NCBI GenBank assembly: GCA_014825775.1
Contig: MVAQ01000070.1
Span: 1 to 64,000 of the forward strand
Origin: Krasilnikovozyma curviuscula
Taxonomy: Eukaryota > Basidiomycota > Tremellomycetes > Cystofilobasidiales > Mrakiaceae
DNA: 64,000 nucleotides
Reading direction: 5' to 3'
Made by a program: the position numbers and the translations under genes. The notes under the pieces are model-generated. The model was not told the origin of the DNA and did not search any database. It was given only the letters and a program-made list of their open reading frames with translations. Shown here in pieces: positions 1 through 14,134 of this stretch. Position 1 is the first letter of the stretch, and each line of letters opens with the position of its first letter.

Positions 1-40
1 GCAGGGGCGCTCGCACAGACCTCAATTTTTTCACCAGCCG

Positions 41-50
41 TATATAAAGG
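41..50 (+). promoter_or_regulatory. TATA box upstream of U2 snRNA
   Basis: A clear TATATAAAGG element lies about 115 bp before the conserved U2 core. It is the only strong TATA element near that gene on this strand, so it is the best candidate for its RNA polymerase II promoter. The spacing to the expected U2 5' end is long for a basidiomycete, so it could instead serve a transcript starting near position 75 that is processed into U2. Confidence 0.5.
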
Positions 51-157
51 AAGGCGCCGCTGCACAAAGACTTTTTCTTTATCCTCTCTGGGTACGTCTT
101 CTGCTACCCCTACCTTTGAGCCTGTTCATCCTCCTCCATACTGACCTTGCTCTTGCT

Positions 158-345
158 CTTCGTCTGCAGCCTTTTGGCTTAGATCATGTGTAGTATCTGT
201 TCTTTAAATCTTAACCGATTTAATGTCTCCTACATGGAGACATCTTGGTTATATACTTTTTGACACCCTGTCCGGACCTCCTCTGCTTGCACGATGACTG
301 TGACGAGTTGACCTTCGTATTGCACTCTCGCGTTGTGTTGACAGG
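158..345 (+). ncRNA. U2: U2 spliceosomal snRNA
   Basis: U2 pairs with the intron branch point and forms the spliceosomal A complex. The conserved 5' domain is visible: GCCTTTTGGCT (stem I loop) at about 169-179, then AGATCA, then GTGTAGTATCTG at 188-199. This last stretch holds the GTAGTA branch-point recognition element (190-195). Next comes a perfect 7-bp stem (TTAAATC 204-210 with GATTTAA 217-223), corresponding to stem IIa, and a perfect 8-bp hairpin (223-230 with 236-243, loop TACAT), corresponding to stem IIb. An Sm-like site ACTTTTTGA follows at 255-263. Further 3', GTATTGCA at 317-324 recalls the conserved stem IV loop. The 5' end is placed about 11 nt before the GCC/GGC stem, as in known U2. 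The 3' end is estimated from the pairing ACCCTGTC (265-272) with GACAGGGG (340-347) and may be off by tens of bases. Confidence 0.88.
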
Positions 346-718
346 GGTCCTTCGTGGACTTCCCATCCCCTCCTCCCTCTTGTTGCGCCTTTCCTTTCGT
401 CCCTCTGGGACGATCGGAGAGCCATTTGAGGAAGAAAAGCGTCAAGCTCATTTCGCTCACTGTGCGTGTTTGGAATTAGTTTGGTCATAATGGGAAATGG
501 GAACTGTTGACCTCAACACCAGTAAGGCGAAGCACGAGGGGAGGCGCAGCTTTTCTTGCACCGTGGGCTGACCTTACGATACGATCGTGTAGACAAGAAT
601 ATTCGAAAAGCAAAAATACATATTGTACATTATGAACCAGCACAACCGGAAAGTAAAACAGTCTATGGACGAGATTATCTTGATAAGAAACCCACACTGC
701 ACAAAATAGCCACGAAAA
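346..718. other. Intergenic, U2 3' flank to MCM6 3' end
   Basis: I see no gene here. The stretch holds the downstream flank of U2 and the 3' untranslated side of MCM6. It is A/T-rich from about 590, with no tRNA-like or long coding structure. Confidence 0.5.
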
Positions 719-4418
<3,700 letters not shown>

Positions 4419-4777
4419 GGCTGCTAGAGGGAAAATGTTGGGTTGAGGGCGAAGTTCTGGTCGACAGGAGAGCAGGGCACGACGCGACACCCTTCATTTA
4501 GGGACGCGCCACGCTTGACGCGTTTTTGCACTTGACCGTCCGGCTTCTTTCTCGAGGCTGATATTGATTGCACGTCGAGGATGATAACACAGCATCTTTG
4601 ATAGCTATGTGGTGACCAAAATATCCAAAGTTCAAGGCATATATATACAGGGAAAGATATGAAAAAGACGCGATTAGACTAACGCAACCTAATATACTTA
4701 AAAATCGGTATAATGATAAAGGGTATGAGAAGGGTGGGAACAATTACCATAGCTTAAGCTGACGAAAGAGTCCATGT
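4419..4777. other. MCM6 promoter region and homeobox gene 3' flank
   Basis: No gene is seen. The minus-strand MCM6 promoter lies here, next to the 3' flank of the homeobox gene. The part near 4430-4520 has GACGCG/ACGCG motifs (for example ACGCGCC and ACGCGTT around 4475-4525). These resemble the MCB (ACGCGT) element used for G1/S genes in fungi, which would suit MCM6. This is a reading by eye only. Confidence 0.4.
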
Positions 4778-7630
4778 TTATGCCAAAGGTTGAATGGTAA
4801 TGTTTCCTTCATCCTCAACAAATCCACCCGCAACTTCAACGTCCAAATCCAACTTCTCGATCGCGCTTTTCGTAGACGAGAACGAATCGAACCTTCGACC
4901 ACTCGATCTGCCAGACATAGAAGTGTAAGGTCTGCTGCTAATGCTTGACCCAGTTGAAGCATGTCGCTCGCGCTGCTGCTGGTCGTACAACGAGGGGGTA
5001 GAGTCGGCGGGAGAGTGCCAGCGGTACTGGTACTGGTGCTGCGGGGGAAGGTTTTGATACTGCTGTGGTAAAACATACGATGAGAAAGGGTAGGAGAGTG
5101 GCTGGTTGTGAAAACTGTCAGGACTGTAAGGACCACTCCCTCCGCCGTTCTCGAGCTGACCCTGTGGAATGTAATTGTTGTAAACTGTTCGTCCGCCGTT
5201 GCAGTCAGATTCGAAGTAGCCTGGATAGCTGTCATGGGCGTGTGTTGGAGCTGGGTATAATGGATAGCTGGCTTGGGCTGGGTAGATATTTTCTTGTTGG
5301 TGTTGGCTGTAGTTGTTGATGTTGCCTAAGGATACTGAACGAGGAACTGATAAAGCAGAACCCTCATGGGATGGCGACCAAGAAGGCAGTGATGTTAAGG
5401 AACCATAGTAGGAGCTGCTGGTTGTCGGTCTTCTGAGAGAAGCGGGTGAGAGCTCTGGTGAGTAGCTGAAGCCATCAATAGTGTAGCTTCTACCATCCGT
5501 CGTGGTAGCGCTGCTGGGGTTGAGGATTGGAGGAGGAACATGAGATCGAGTTGTTGATACTGGAGTATCTGAAATAACGTTATCATCGAGCTTAGGAGCA
5601 AGTTGAAGAACTGAGAGAGCTTGAGTTGACGAGATCTGATCTGAAATTGCGTTGAGCAGAGGGTTGACGAGTTCGAAAAGCTTGGAATTGGCAGAAAGGG
5701 TACGAAGGAGTAGTAGCAATGGCTGGAAGAAAGGTAAACAACAAATGAGACATCAGCTCCGTCGCCAATATCATAGGATAAAAAGAAAACAAACGTAGAC
5801 ACCGACCTCTTCCTCGAGAACTATATTATGAACGAGATGTCTGCTGATGTTTCCTGAAGTAAAATCGCCGCAGCTCGACCACTTGAAGGTCTCCTCATCC
5901 GTGTTCTCATCTCTATTGATCTTCCCAACATAGCACCTTGGCGGCCTCGCGACCGCAACTTTACAGACCCAGCGCTTGACGGTAGGATGGGAGACGACCT
6001 CGAGGCCTTCAAGATGTGACATCTTGGTCACCATCTTATACGAAGTGGATGCGTGTGTAAGGTAGTGCACGAGCGTCTCATCGTTCGGCGAGAAGTAGAT
6101 AACCAGCGCGTCGCCAGGCTGGGTCGATTCGGCCAATCGAGTCCATTGGCCAATAGTCAACCTCTGAACTGGGATAGTGATGATGGCTGTATGGAAATAG
6201 ATAAGGATTATGGTTTGTAACGATCAGTGGTGGGGCAATACACTGGTGAAGACTGACGAGATTTGGCGTGAACCGTTTCAGCCATGAGCTGCTTCTCTTC
6301 GTTCACATCGACATCAACTTTCGAAGATGACGGCTCAGACCTGGAACGCCTAGATTTCTCATGATCAGAGTCACCACTACCACCAGAGTACGATTCGTAG
6401 ACCGATTTATTACGAGTTGGAGTTGAATTCTTCGGTTTCGGTGGATTCTTGACGTACGCTCGTCTGCAAGGAGAGCTACGAATCAGCAACATCGCATTGA
6501 AGGTCTTCATTAGTTTAGACTCACCGATTCTGAAACCATACTTGAACATGTCTGGAAGATGAGGAACAAAGTGAGCGCTGTCGGAAGTCGCGTAGGTACC
6601 ACTCACCTGGAAGTCATCTTGGACGTCTCGTTGATTGCTAGTTTTGTGAGCTGTTTAGCGATCTCGTCCCTCTTATCCTTTCCCGGCTTGTCATTTTCAT
6701 CGAAGTACTCTAGCAAGATCCTCGTCTGCTCGTCCGTTGCTCGGAATCTGCCACCTTGGCCACTCCCGTTCTTTGAGACCAAACGGCGGCTCGTGTTTCG
6801 TCCAACTCGCTTCTTGTGACGCACAGGGAAAGACGACGCAGTTTGTGGTCCGGAAGAGTCTGCTGGTGAACAATCGTTATCGGGAGTGAACGATTCGGAT
6901 GAGTGTTCTAAGTAGGACTGGGACGTTGTCGAACGCGTGCGCTCTCTGAACTGGTAAGGGGCACCGTCGGCTTGATTGTAGATCGAAGGAGATGGGAGAG
7001 ACTGAGAGGTTAATTGCTGTGTACCACAACTCTGTTGGGGTGAAACAGATTGGACTGGAGGCAGAGACCACTCCAACAATTTATCTTCGGCTTTGACAGG
7101 TTCTTCGTCTCCTGCAGAACCGGACATCATCACACCAGTAAGCAACAAAGCTGACAGTATATTAGTTTGAAGCGTAACCGGGGCTAAGTTACCTTCGTTC
7201 TTTCGACTGGAAGACATTTGATGATAGTGAAGGCGATTGAACGCAGTGAATTGTGATGAAGATTGCTCTCGCTGCAGCTGCTGGGGTGGTGGGGGGTTCA
7301 CGACAGCAGGGTTGACAGTTTGAGGGAGGGCACGAAGTGACGGTTCAGATCGGTATTGCGCTAAATTCAAGAAAGTTGAAGAAAGGTCGTGGTTAGCATC
7401 CGGTTTGAGAAGAAATTGGTGTGAAGGGCAAGGCAAGCCCAGCAGGTGGCGACGCAGCAGAGTCCGACCCACATCTTTTCGAAGGAAGGTCTCTCAATCG
7501 ACTGACCAAGCAGACAGATTATTCCTACCGTAGTTCCAGCCACACCTCAAAGCAATACCGAAAAAAAAATCGCAGTGGATAACTCACCTGGGTAGCTGGG
7601 AAAGGCATCTTCATCAGCCGAGTAGTTCAT
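4778..7630 (-). CDS. Homeodomain transcription factor (atypical, long loop before helix 3)
   Basis: A nuclear DNA-binding regulator of roughly 750-790 residues. The first exon starts MNYSADEDAFPSYP at 7630. The homeodomain (about residues 190-275) runs from RFRATDEQTRILLEYFDEND through DEIAKQLTKL to HVQVWFQNRRAYVK. It has the invariant W, F, N and R of recognition helix 3. Between helix 2 and helix 3 there are about nine extra residues (NETSKM region), which is unusual. HVQVWFQNR comes from a 27-nt exon at 6525-6551 between two short introns. A second conserved block follows (PVQRLTIGQWTRL, about 6150-6180), like the domain seen after the homeodomain in other fungal homeobox proteins. The C-terminal 300 residues are rich in S, P, Y and Q, with no domain recognised. 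It lacks the divergent partner expected for HD1/HD2 mating-type genes. The target genes are unknown. Confidence 0.85.
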
Positions 7631-8689
7631 CCTACAGAGCTCAAACGATTCAACAAAGGAAACAAGAGGAAGACTGTCAGAGACGTTCATCGAAAAAATG
7701 AACGAAAGGAAGGGGAAAACTCACCTGCAGAAATGGAATAGCAGAAACGCGACTGATTGAAGCAGCAGCACGACAAGGAGAGTCAGTTCCAACTAGGGAG
7801 GAGAGGAAGAAATAACCAAAAGTTACATGCCAATCGAGTGAGACGTGAGGGCAAAACAAGATAAAAAGAGCCTGACCGCGAGCAAAAGTAAATAAAGCGA
7901 GCGTGGGAACGCGATCAAAACCCCATAGAAGCGCGACTGAAGAGAGCTGAAAGAAAGCAAGTAAAAGAAAGAGAAAAGAGATGGTAGTTAGACTTTCAGA
8001 AAAGGGACAAAAAAGATGAGCACACTGCGAGAAAAAAGGAGGGCACCTGTCAAAAACGAGAGCGCCGTTTCATCTTTCGCCTGGGCGAGCCTGACTGCCC
8101 AAATTAATGCATTCCCGATCTGAGCCTACCAAGAGGACGCGAAGGGGACGTTTGAGGGCTTTGCTGGTGTGCTTAGAAGGATACTAGTGCTGTCGATGGG
8201 TGATGACTCGATCACCTTGGATGGTTCAGATGAACGTCGAAAGTCGCGTTTTGACCTCCGCGAGGGCTCTTCTTGTTGAAGAAGAAGGGAACAGCGAAAA
8301 TTGTCTTGTTGGAGAAAACTTTGAAAGTAAAGTGTACTAAAAGAAGAAAACATGACGGGGTCCAAGGCAGGGTTACTCACCCTTTCTCTCAAACCCAGCT
8401 CTGTTTTGACAGGTTGAAGTGCGATCATCTATCTCCGATTTACAACATCACATTAAATGATGAAACCAGTTAGTTGGAAGCTTCCATATTATTCTTGTCC
8501 ATCAATCCGTTGGAGGCTTTCTGGAGAAGAAAGAGAGTGACAAAGGTAAGTGAACACAAACAACAACCTTCTCTTACCAGCGCGAATTGTCATTTAAGAG
8601 CCGGTAAACTGGATGCATGTGGTTCGAGATAGTTCATGCTAGACAATGTATGACGACGTTTGTAATACCATTCCAAAGTCCCACGCATG
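7631..8689. other. Long 5' region of the homeobox gene
   Basis: This 1.06 kb stretch separates the homeobox start from the end of the BRCT gene. On the minus strand it has splice-like donors (GTGAGT near 7728 and near 8379), so the homeobox transcript probably has a spliced 5' leader. One open frame of 100 codons (8428 down to 8126) begins MIALQPVKTELG and carries a donor-like GTGAGT after 16 codons. I cannot tell a leader uORF from a small gene. Confidence 0.4.
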
Positions 8690-11600
8690 TCACTGCTTTG
8701 AAGCAGCGGCAGCCGCAGCCGACCTCTTCAGCGCGTCCTCCAGCTTCTTCCTCTCCCTCCTCGCTTCAGGATCGTCGTACCGAATTCGATTGTGGCTCTC
8801 ATCAAACTGCTGTTGGTTTTCCATGTCTTCATCTTGTTGGTGGTGGGAGCCGCTGCTGTCATCTCCAAACGACGGTTCGTTCGACGTGGTTACAGGCGGT
8901 GTCGTTGCTTTCCGACCCAGGACTCGCGTTTTCTTCCGTGTTGGTTTAGAGTGATTGTTGTTGACATTTCCTACGCTAGTTGACAGGTCGGTACCACTCC
9001 CTGACATCGAGTTGGATCGGGAGCGTTCAGTGGAGGATTTGGTCTGATTGAGGAACTCTTTGAGGATGTCGGTCCCTGATGGCGTTTTGTTGTTTGATGC
9101 TGATGCTGATGTCATTGGTGCAGCAGATGGAACATCAATGTGCGTTTTGGTTCCTTCAGCGGTAAGTGGAGTAGATGAGGAATGTTGAGATGCAGTACGA
9201 GGCGATTTGGTGGTTGGTGATCGCGATCGTTGCGATTCAGGGCCTTCTGGAGGTAGCAGAAGTATTTGTTTTGGGGGGTCTCGATCAATTTTATCTGTTT
9301 CAGCAAGTGGGGGTCAGCATGATATCTCTTTACATTGAAAATAAAACATAACCACGCACCAGTCTTTGTGCTGTCACCGACCGTCCAATCCCCAATCTTT
9401 TCAATACATCCAGACTGAACGATAGCCCATACCCAGTCTATCTTCATCACAGGGATACCCCAGCTGAGCGCTTTATGGTACTTCTCCCCTCTGTATGAGT
9501 CATGAGTGATGATGTGGGTGCTTTTGAGTTTGGAAAGGGTGTCCATCACCGTCGCACCTGCTCAACCGACGAAAAGAAGTCAGAATAACTGGTTCAGAAA
9601 CAAATAAATAAAATCGAAGAAAAAGCACCTATAATGGTGAGGACCTTCTTCAACGAATACCTCGTCGCGTCTGAGACTCCAGAAATGTGTACTCGCAATT
9701 GATCAGCACCTGCAGAAGCAGTTGAAAGATCAGCTTCACGTCACAACATGACAAAATATATGCAGAGCTCACAGAAGACTGGGATCTCAATATCAAGCGG
9801 TCTGAATAAGATGCTCGCTCCGTCATCACCTGGGACGCCCGTCATCGGCCTGAGGTCACGATGGTAAATACACTGCTCGATCCACCCCTCTGAGACTACA
9901 TTTTTTGCATTCAGTATCGGCGTTTTTGGTTTACCACTATACAGTCCAGAAAATTATATAAGGATCAGAGCGTCGAGAAAGACGGCGCAAAGTTCAAAAA
10001 CGACTCACAGCGAAAGCGCGTGAACGAAGTAGTCAACTTCCTCTAGGCTTCCACTTTCTTCCTTGACTACAGCACCACCCTGGCTTACAATATTCGCTTC
10101 CAACTTCTCGACCATTTTCGGTGGCACTTTGTACCTGAACCTCAGCCCTCTGAAGATACCCGTGCTGGAGCTGGCAGAGTAAATCAAAGTTTCATTGGTG
10201 TGGAGATGCGATGCAGTTTCTGTTTGTTGAAGCTTAGATTTTGTGGACATCGTGAAAGACGTTGAACGAGACATGGAGCCTATCCTCGAAAGATGCCCAG
10301 TAGTGGTAGTCGATGCTTCAGGAGCCGATTGAGATTGGGATTTCTTCTGCGTTTGGGACCGTCGATTCTTGTCTGGCATTGGGAACTCATCATCTTCATC
10401 CTGCTGCTGTTTACTATCTATATCCATCGAGGTCGAAGCAGCCGTGTCGTCGTCTCCAATCATGCTCTTCAAGTAATCTTCTTCGAAGTTTCCTAGCCTT
10501 CTGCGTTTGTTGTTGTTCAACACCGCCTTTTCTAAGTTAGGGTCGTTCTTCGGTAAGCTCGTGTCAAGAGGAAGTGAAGCTGTCGATGATGCGATGCGTA
10601 TTTTGTTGCTGAGTGGAGGATTGAGCGGGACGATATTGAGGATTGCAGGCAGTGGAAGGAGACGATCTGGAGCAGCCAAAGGTTTATTAAGATGATCTTA
10701 ACTGTGATGATAGAGAAACTGACCTGTATAGTATTCCCTTCGCTCATCTTCGACACTGTAAAGCTGTTCAGGAACCCTCCCTTCCATCTTTACACAATCT
10801 AAGAACCACGAATCCCACACAATGCTGATCTCACCACCCAAGACTTTAGAAGTTTCAGTTGTACCTTTCGCTTTCGCAGTGAGATAAGATGCATTCTGCT
10901 TCTGAGCCCAGCTGGTCAATTTGATCAAGGTCAGAGCGCAAGAAAGGAGTTAGAGAGCTTAGTTTCAGAGATACGTACGAGATTTTCTCGCTCATTGAAA
11001 CACCACTGATAAGATGAGTGACTGTCCTATCTAAGTTCTTGGAGACGGTCCCACCTCTGGCGAGAATCATCTCAGAAATTTCTGCTCGCCGCATCTGTGG
11101 CTCTATTGCGGAGAGGCAGAGTCGTAGTTTCTCGAACGGCTGGAGCTTGTGGGTTGTCAGTTGCTGAATGAGAATCAATAAAGAACTTTGTTAGAGGGGT
11201 CCTTTTTGGAAAGAGGAGATGGTGTTAATTACTCACTGTTGCCAAAGAGAGCTCTTCGCCTCTTACCCATGCTGCATGAGAGTCTCGGACGAACGACGAC
11301 TTGACCACAGGTATTCCAAGATGAACAGCCATCTGTTTCCATCATCCATCACAAATTCAAGCCATAAGAGAGTGGACTGAACACTAGCCAGCCAAAGCTT
11401 AAGCGTAATGACCCCAGAAACGCACCTTGTATTTCTCCCCGACGCCCTCTTCCGCAACAAGCAGGTTGACGGCATCTGTCAGATCGACCTCAACCGTGCA
11501 CCCGAGCTCCTTGGCCATTGAGAAGAGGCCCGCTTTCTCTCGAATGCCCGTACAGCACAAACGGATTGCATGCCTTACGTACGGCCGTTTCTCTTCGATC

Positions 11601-11833
11601 CTGCGGGATATGCCACCTTGAGCTGCCAGTAAATGAGAAGAGTTAGCTATTGCTGTGATCTCTGAGAGAGAAAGCGGTGCAAGGGAAGGAAAAAGCTTAC
11701 TGTTCTCATCCTCATCCTCAACTGCCAAAGTTCGTTTCTTATCGAGAGGCTTCTTGGTGTTTGTTGTCTGAGGTTGGGCAGGCCTCAGCTTCACATTGGG
11801 TATCTTCGTCGACTGGTGGCCTCGTCTCGACAT
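8690..11833 (-). CDS. DPB11: BRCT-repeat replication initiation/checkpoint protein, Dpb11/Rad4/TopBP1 type
   Basis: A phosphoprotein-binding scaffold that brings Sld3/Sld2-type factors to origins and activates ATR in the DNA damage checkpoint. It starts MSRRGHQSTK at 11833 and ends with an A-rich, basic helix (RREYKK-like stretch, then AAAAAASKQ). Four BRCT repeats can be read in order: LCCTGIREKAG...ELGCTVEVDLTDAVNLLV; LRLCLSAIEPQMRRAEI...LARGGTVSKNLDRTVTHLI with VWDSWFLDCV; GLRFRYKVPPKMVEKL...GWIEQCIYHRDL; and VHISGVSDATRYSLKKV...GIPVMKIDWVWAIV. The pair-linker-pair layout, with a long S/T/Q-rich linker (about 10200-10500) and a disordered tail, matches fungal Dpb11 and Rad4/Cut5. About ten exons, around 850-880 residues. 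The C-terminal TAEEGTKT to STERSRSNS part is low complexity, where an ATR-activating segment would be expected. Confidence 0.85.
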
Positions 11834-12614
11834 TCTTGAGACTTGAGGAGGATCTGGGCTTTGGCTGGGCGTTGAGAGAATGAATGAATGCGAGCGCACG
11901 AGCAAATAAGACGCGCCTTGCTTGTCGCCAATTTTCGTCGCGAGAAAATTGTTTTCTCAAGAAAAGGAGAAAGAAGGGCTCAGATGCAAGTCATGGAAGG
12001 TATTGATACACATAAGCAAGACTCTGGAACGAGAAAAAAAAATCAAACTCCTACAGATACATTTTGGAAATTAAATTACCGTGATACAGATACAGTGTGA
12101 TCCTACTCAATGAGGGCCCTCTCTACATACCACGCTCCAGCTCAAAACTATTGCTCAGTAAACCAAGTCATTTCACTGTAATCTCAAAGTCCTGAGAAGC
12201 ACCAATCCATGCAAATATCCCCAGCGCAGCCCAACCAAGCTATTGCGAGCCATGTTGAAAGAGACACAATGGGACACCCAGAGAAGAGGTTAAGACCACC
12301 GATAGACTGTGAATGGTACATAATGCTGGAAGTGGTGGATATTGCCGTTATAGAAAGGTCGATGGTGATGATGAGCTGCGCACAAGTTTCAACGGGCGTT
12401 TGTAGTGAGAGAACGGCGATGTGGTGTTGTCGTTGACGAACTGAACCCAAAGTCGACGATTTGATATTTCGATCGGCAGGCGGTTGGGATAATGGCAAGT
12501 GATGAGAGAGATGAGAGGGTGTGGGAGAGCGGGGAAGGTGCACCCTTGTTTTTTTTTTGAGGGTCGCAGCCGTGCGGAATGGTGCGCCACGCGCGATGGA
12601 AACGATCTGCGACG
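11834..12614. other. BRCT gene promoter and 3' flank of the next minus gene
   Basis: No confident gene. On the minus strand an open stretch with a hydrophobic end (MYHSQSIGG to WCFSGL, about 12184-12330) could be an alternative last exon of the acidic-protein gene at 12.6-13.4 kb. Equally it may be 3' untranslated sequence. Confidence 0.35.
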
Positions 12615-13434
12615 CTACTTCGTGACCCAAGAAAAGTGAGTGCTGGTGGAGGCAGGAAATGACGATGAAGGTGGTATATATGTATTGAATACAATTGGGG
12701 TTGTGTTATTGCTGTTACTGTTGCTGTAAAAATGGAAAGCAGGATGCGATGGTGGTACAACAGGCGCAAGACGAACGGACTCTCTGGCGAGAGGAGTTTT
12801 TATCAGATCCTTGATATAGTTTACAAAATGAGAGGAAATAGACTCACCAAGCGATAGTAGCTTGGTTTAGGGCGTTCGTGACACCCTCGACCGGGTCAGT
12901 GCCCGTTCTAAAACTAGACTCCCCTGGCGGCTGGAGAACGTCGTCAGTCTTGAGGTCCCTAGGATGCGCTCTCGGCGTCGTAGCAACGTCTCCTTCCTCC
13001 TCGTCGTCGTCGAATACAGCTAGAGCAACGACAGAGCGAGCCGTCACCCCTTCAAAGTTGGATCGATTTCTCTTTGAGTTTCGAAGGAACTCTATCTGGA
13101 CCGGTCGACCTTCATCCTCCTCGTCGGACGAGGATTCCTCCTCTGACTCTGAGTACGACGAGGATTCGTGCTGGACATTCTCGGTGCTTCTCTCAGGGCT
13201 CAGGTCGAACCCTCGCTCGTGCTCCTTGTCCCGCTGGGCTTGTAGTGCTGGCGTCAACGTCGAGAAGAAGTCGTCCGTGCTGCCGTCATCGGACGAAGGG
13301 GACGTCGCATAGTATACCGAAGGGCTGGCGAGAAGTTGGGTGAGGATTTCCTGGGTGTGGGAGCGTAGGCCGGAGCTGTACGCTCGCTGGTTGGGCGTGA
13401 TGCTGGGTCGTTTAAAAGGTGGGTTCGATGCCAT
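12615..13434 (-). CDS. Unrecognised acidic low-complexity protein
   Basis: I do not recognise the family. The first exon (13434 to 12848) is solid: it starts MASNPPFKRPSITPNQ and holds a Ser/Glu/Asp-rich stretch (SESEEESSSDEEDEG). It then has a basic patch NSKRNRSNF, a second acidic run (FDDDEEEGD), and ends GVTNALNQATIAW at a GTGAGT donor. The sequence up to the acidic run (SGLRSHTQEILTQLL and TPALQAQRDKEHERG) could form helices. No signal peptide or membrane span is seen in this exon. The second exon is uncertain: the nearest good acceptor (TTTTTACAG, 12724-12732) gives a 36-residue S/T/N-rich tail ending FSWVTK at 12615. Other acceptors give different tails down to about 12184. A nuclear or phosphorylated protein is only a guess from composition. 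Confidence 0.5.
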
Positions 13435-14134
13435 GTTTATATCTCTGGCGGCGGCGGTCGGTTTCAGAGTATTTGGCCCAGGCGGAAGCTGTCGAATGGG
13501 AAGCTAGTGTCGTTTAGAGGTGTAGTGAGCTGACAGTTAGAGAGCAAAGTATATCGAGGGAGACTTGGGTTGTTTGGTTCAAGAGAAAGGGGAGTTGAGG
13601 GTACGAATGCTTGGAGTTCACAATGTCTCGCGTACCAAAAAAAAAGGGGGCGCTGGATTCCTGAAACGGCCTCTACCCTGTTTCTCAACCTCGGACGGTT
13701 TCGCTCAGACGCACACAAAAGCCCCTTCTATTTATTTCTGTTCTTCGTTCTTTCGGGGTCCTCTCGCTTTCTTTGTATGCCAGGCTGCGACAGATGGGAA
13801 GACTTTGGAAAGAAGAGCTGCTGAGTGGCAAAAGGATCTGCGCAGAGACGCCGCCTCTCGTCAAAGCTTACATTGCTTGGACGTTGCCCACTGCGATGAT
13901 GGCGGCTTCTTGGCAATTTTTAGAAGGGGACTGCAAGAGTTCCAGCATCCTGTTGCCTCATGATGACTCTAAAATACCCATTTGAGAATAGTTCGCTAAC
14001 ATCTACTCGACTCATACAGAGATTGCGACGGGATTAGTTAGGTGTGCGTGAGATCCTAGCTAACCAAGCATGAAACACGAATCAATATCTATCATAGAGT
14101 AAAATTATCAGAATGCAATGCAAAAAAGTCTACA
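13435..14134. other. Intergenic, 700 bp
   Basis: This is the promoter side of the acidic-protein gene and the 3' side of the SGNH hydrolase gene. Plus-strand open frames up to 132 codons (13565-13963) exist, but they overlap each other in different frames and show no domain or splice logic. I therefore do not call a gene. Confidence 0.4.

Noticed and set aside
4778..7630. The homeobox gene as a mating-type HD gene (SXI1/SXI2-like)
   Set aside because: Mating HD genes come as a divergent HD1/HD2 pair. Both neighbours here are replication genes on the same strand, and the homeodomain shape differs.
12184..12630. Minus-strand open frame with a hydrophobic end near 12200
   Set aside because: It cannot be joined in phase to exon 1 of the acidic-protein gene by a good acceptor, so it was not made part of the call; kept only as a possibility.
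13565..13963. Plus-strand open frame of 132 codons upstream of the acidic-protein gene
   Set aside because: Several overlapping frames are open here, with no recognisable domain and Cys/Trp/Arg-rich composition typical of non-coding sequence.
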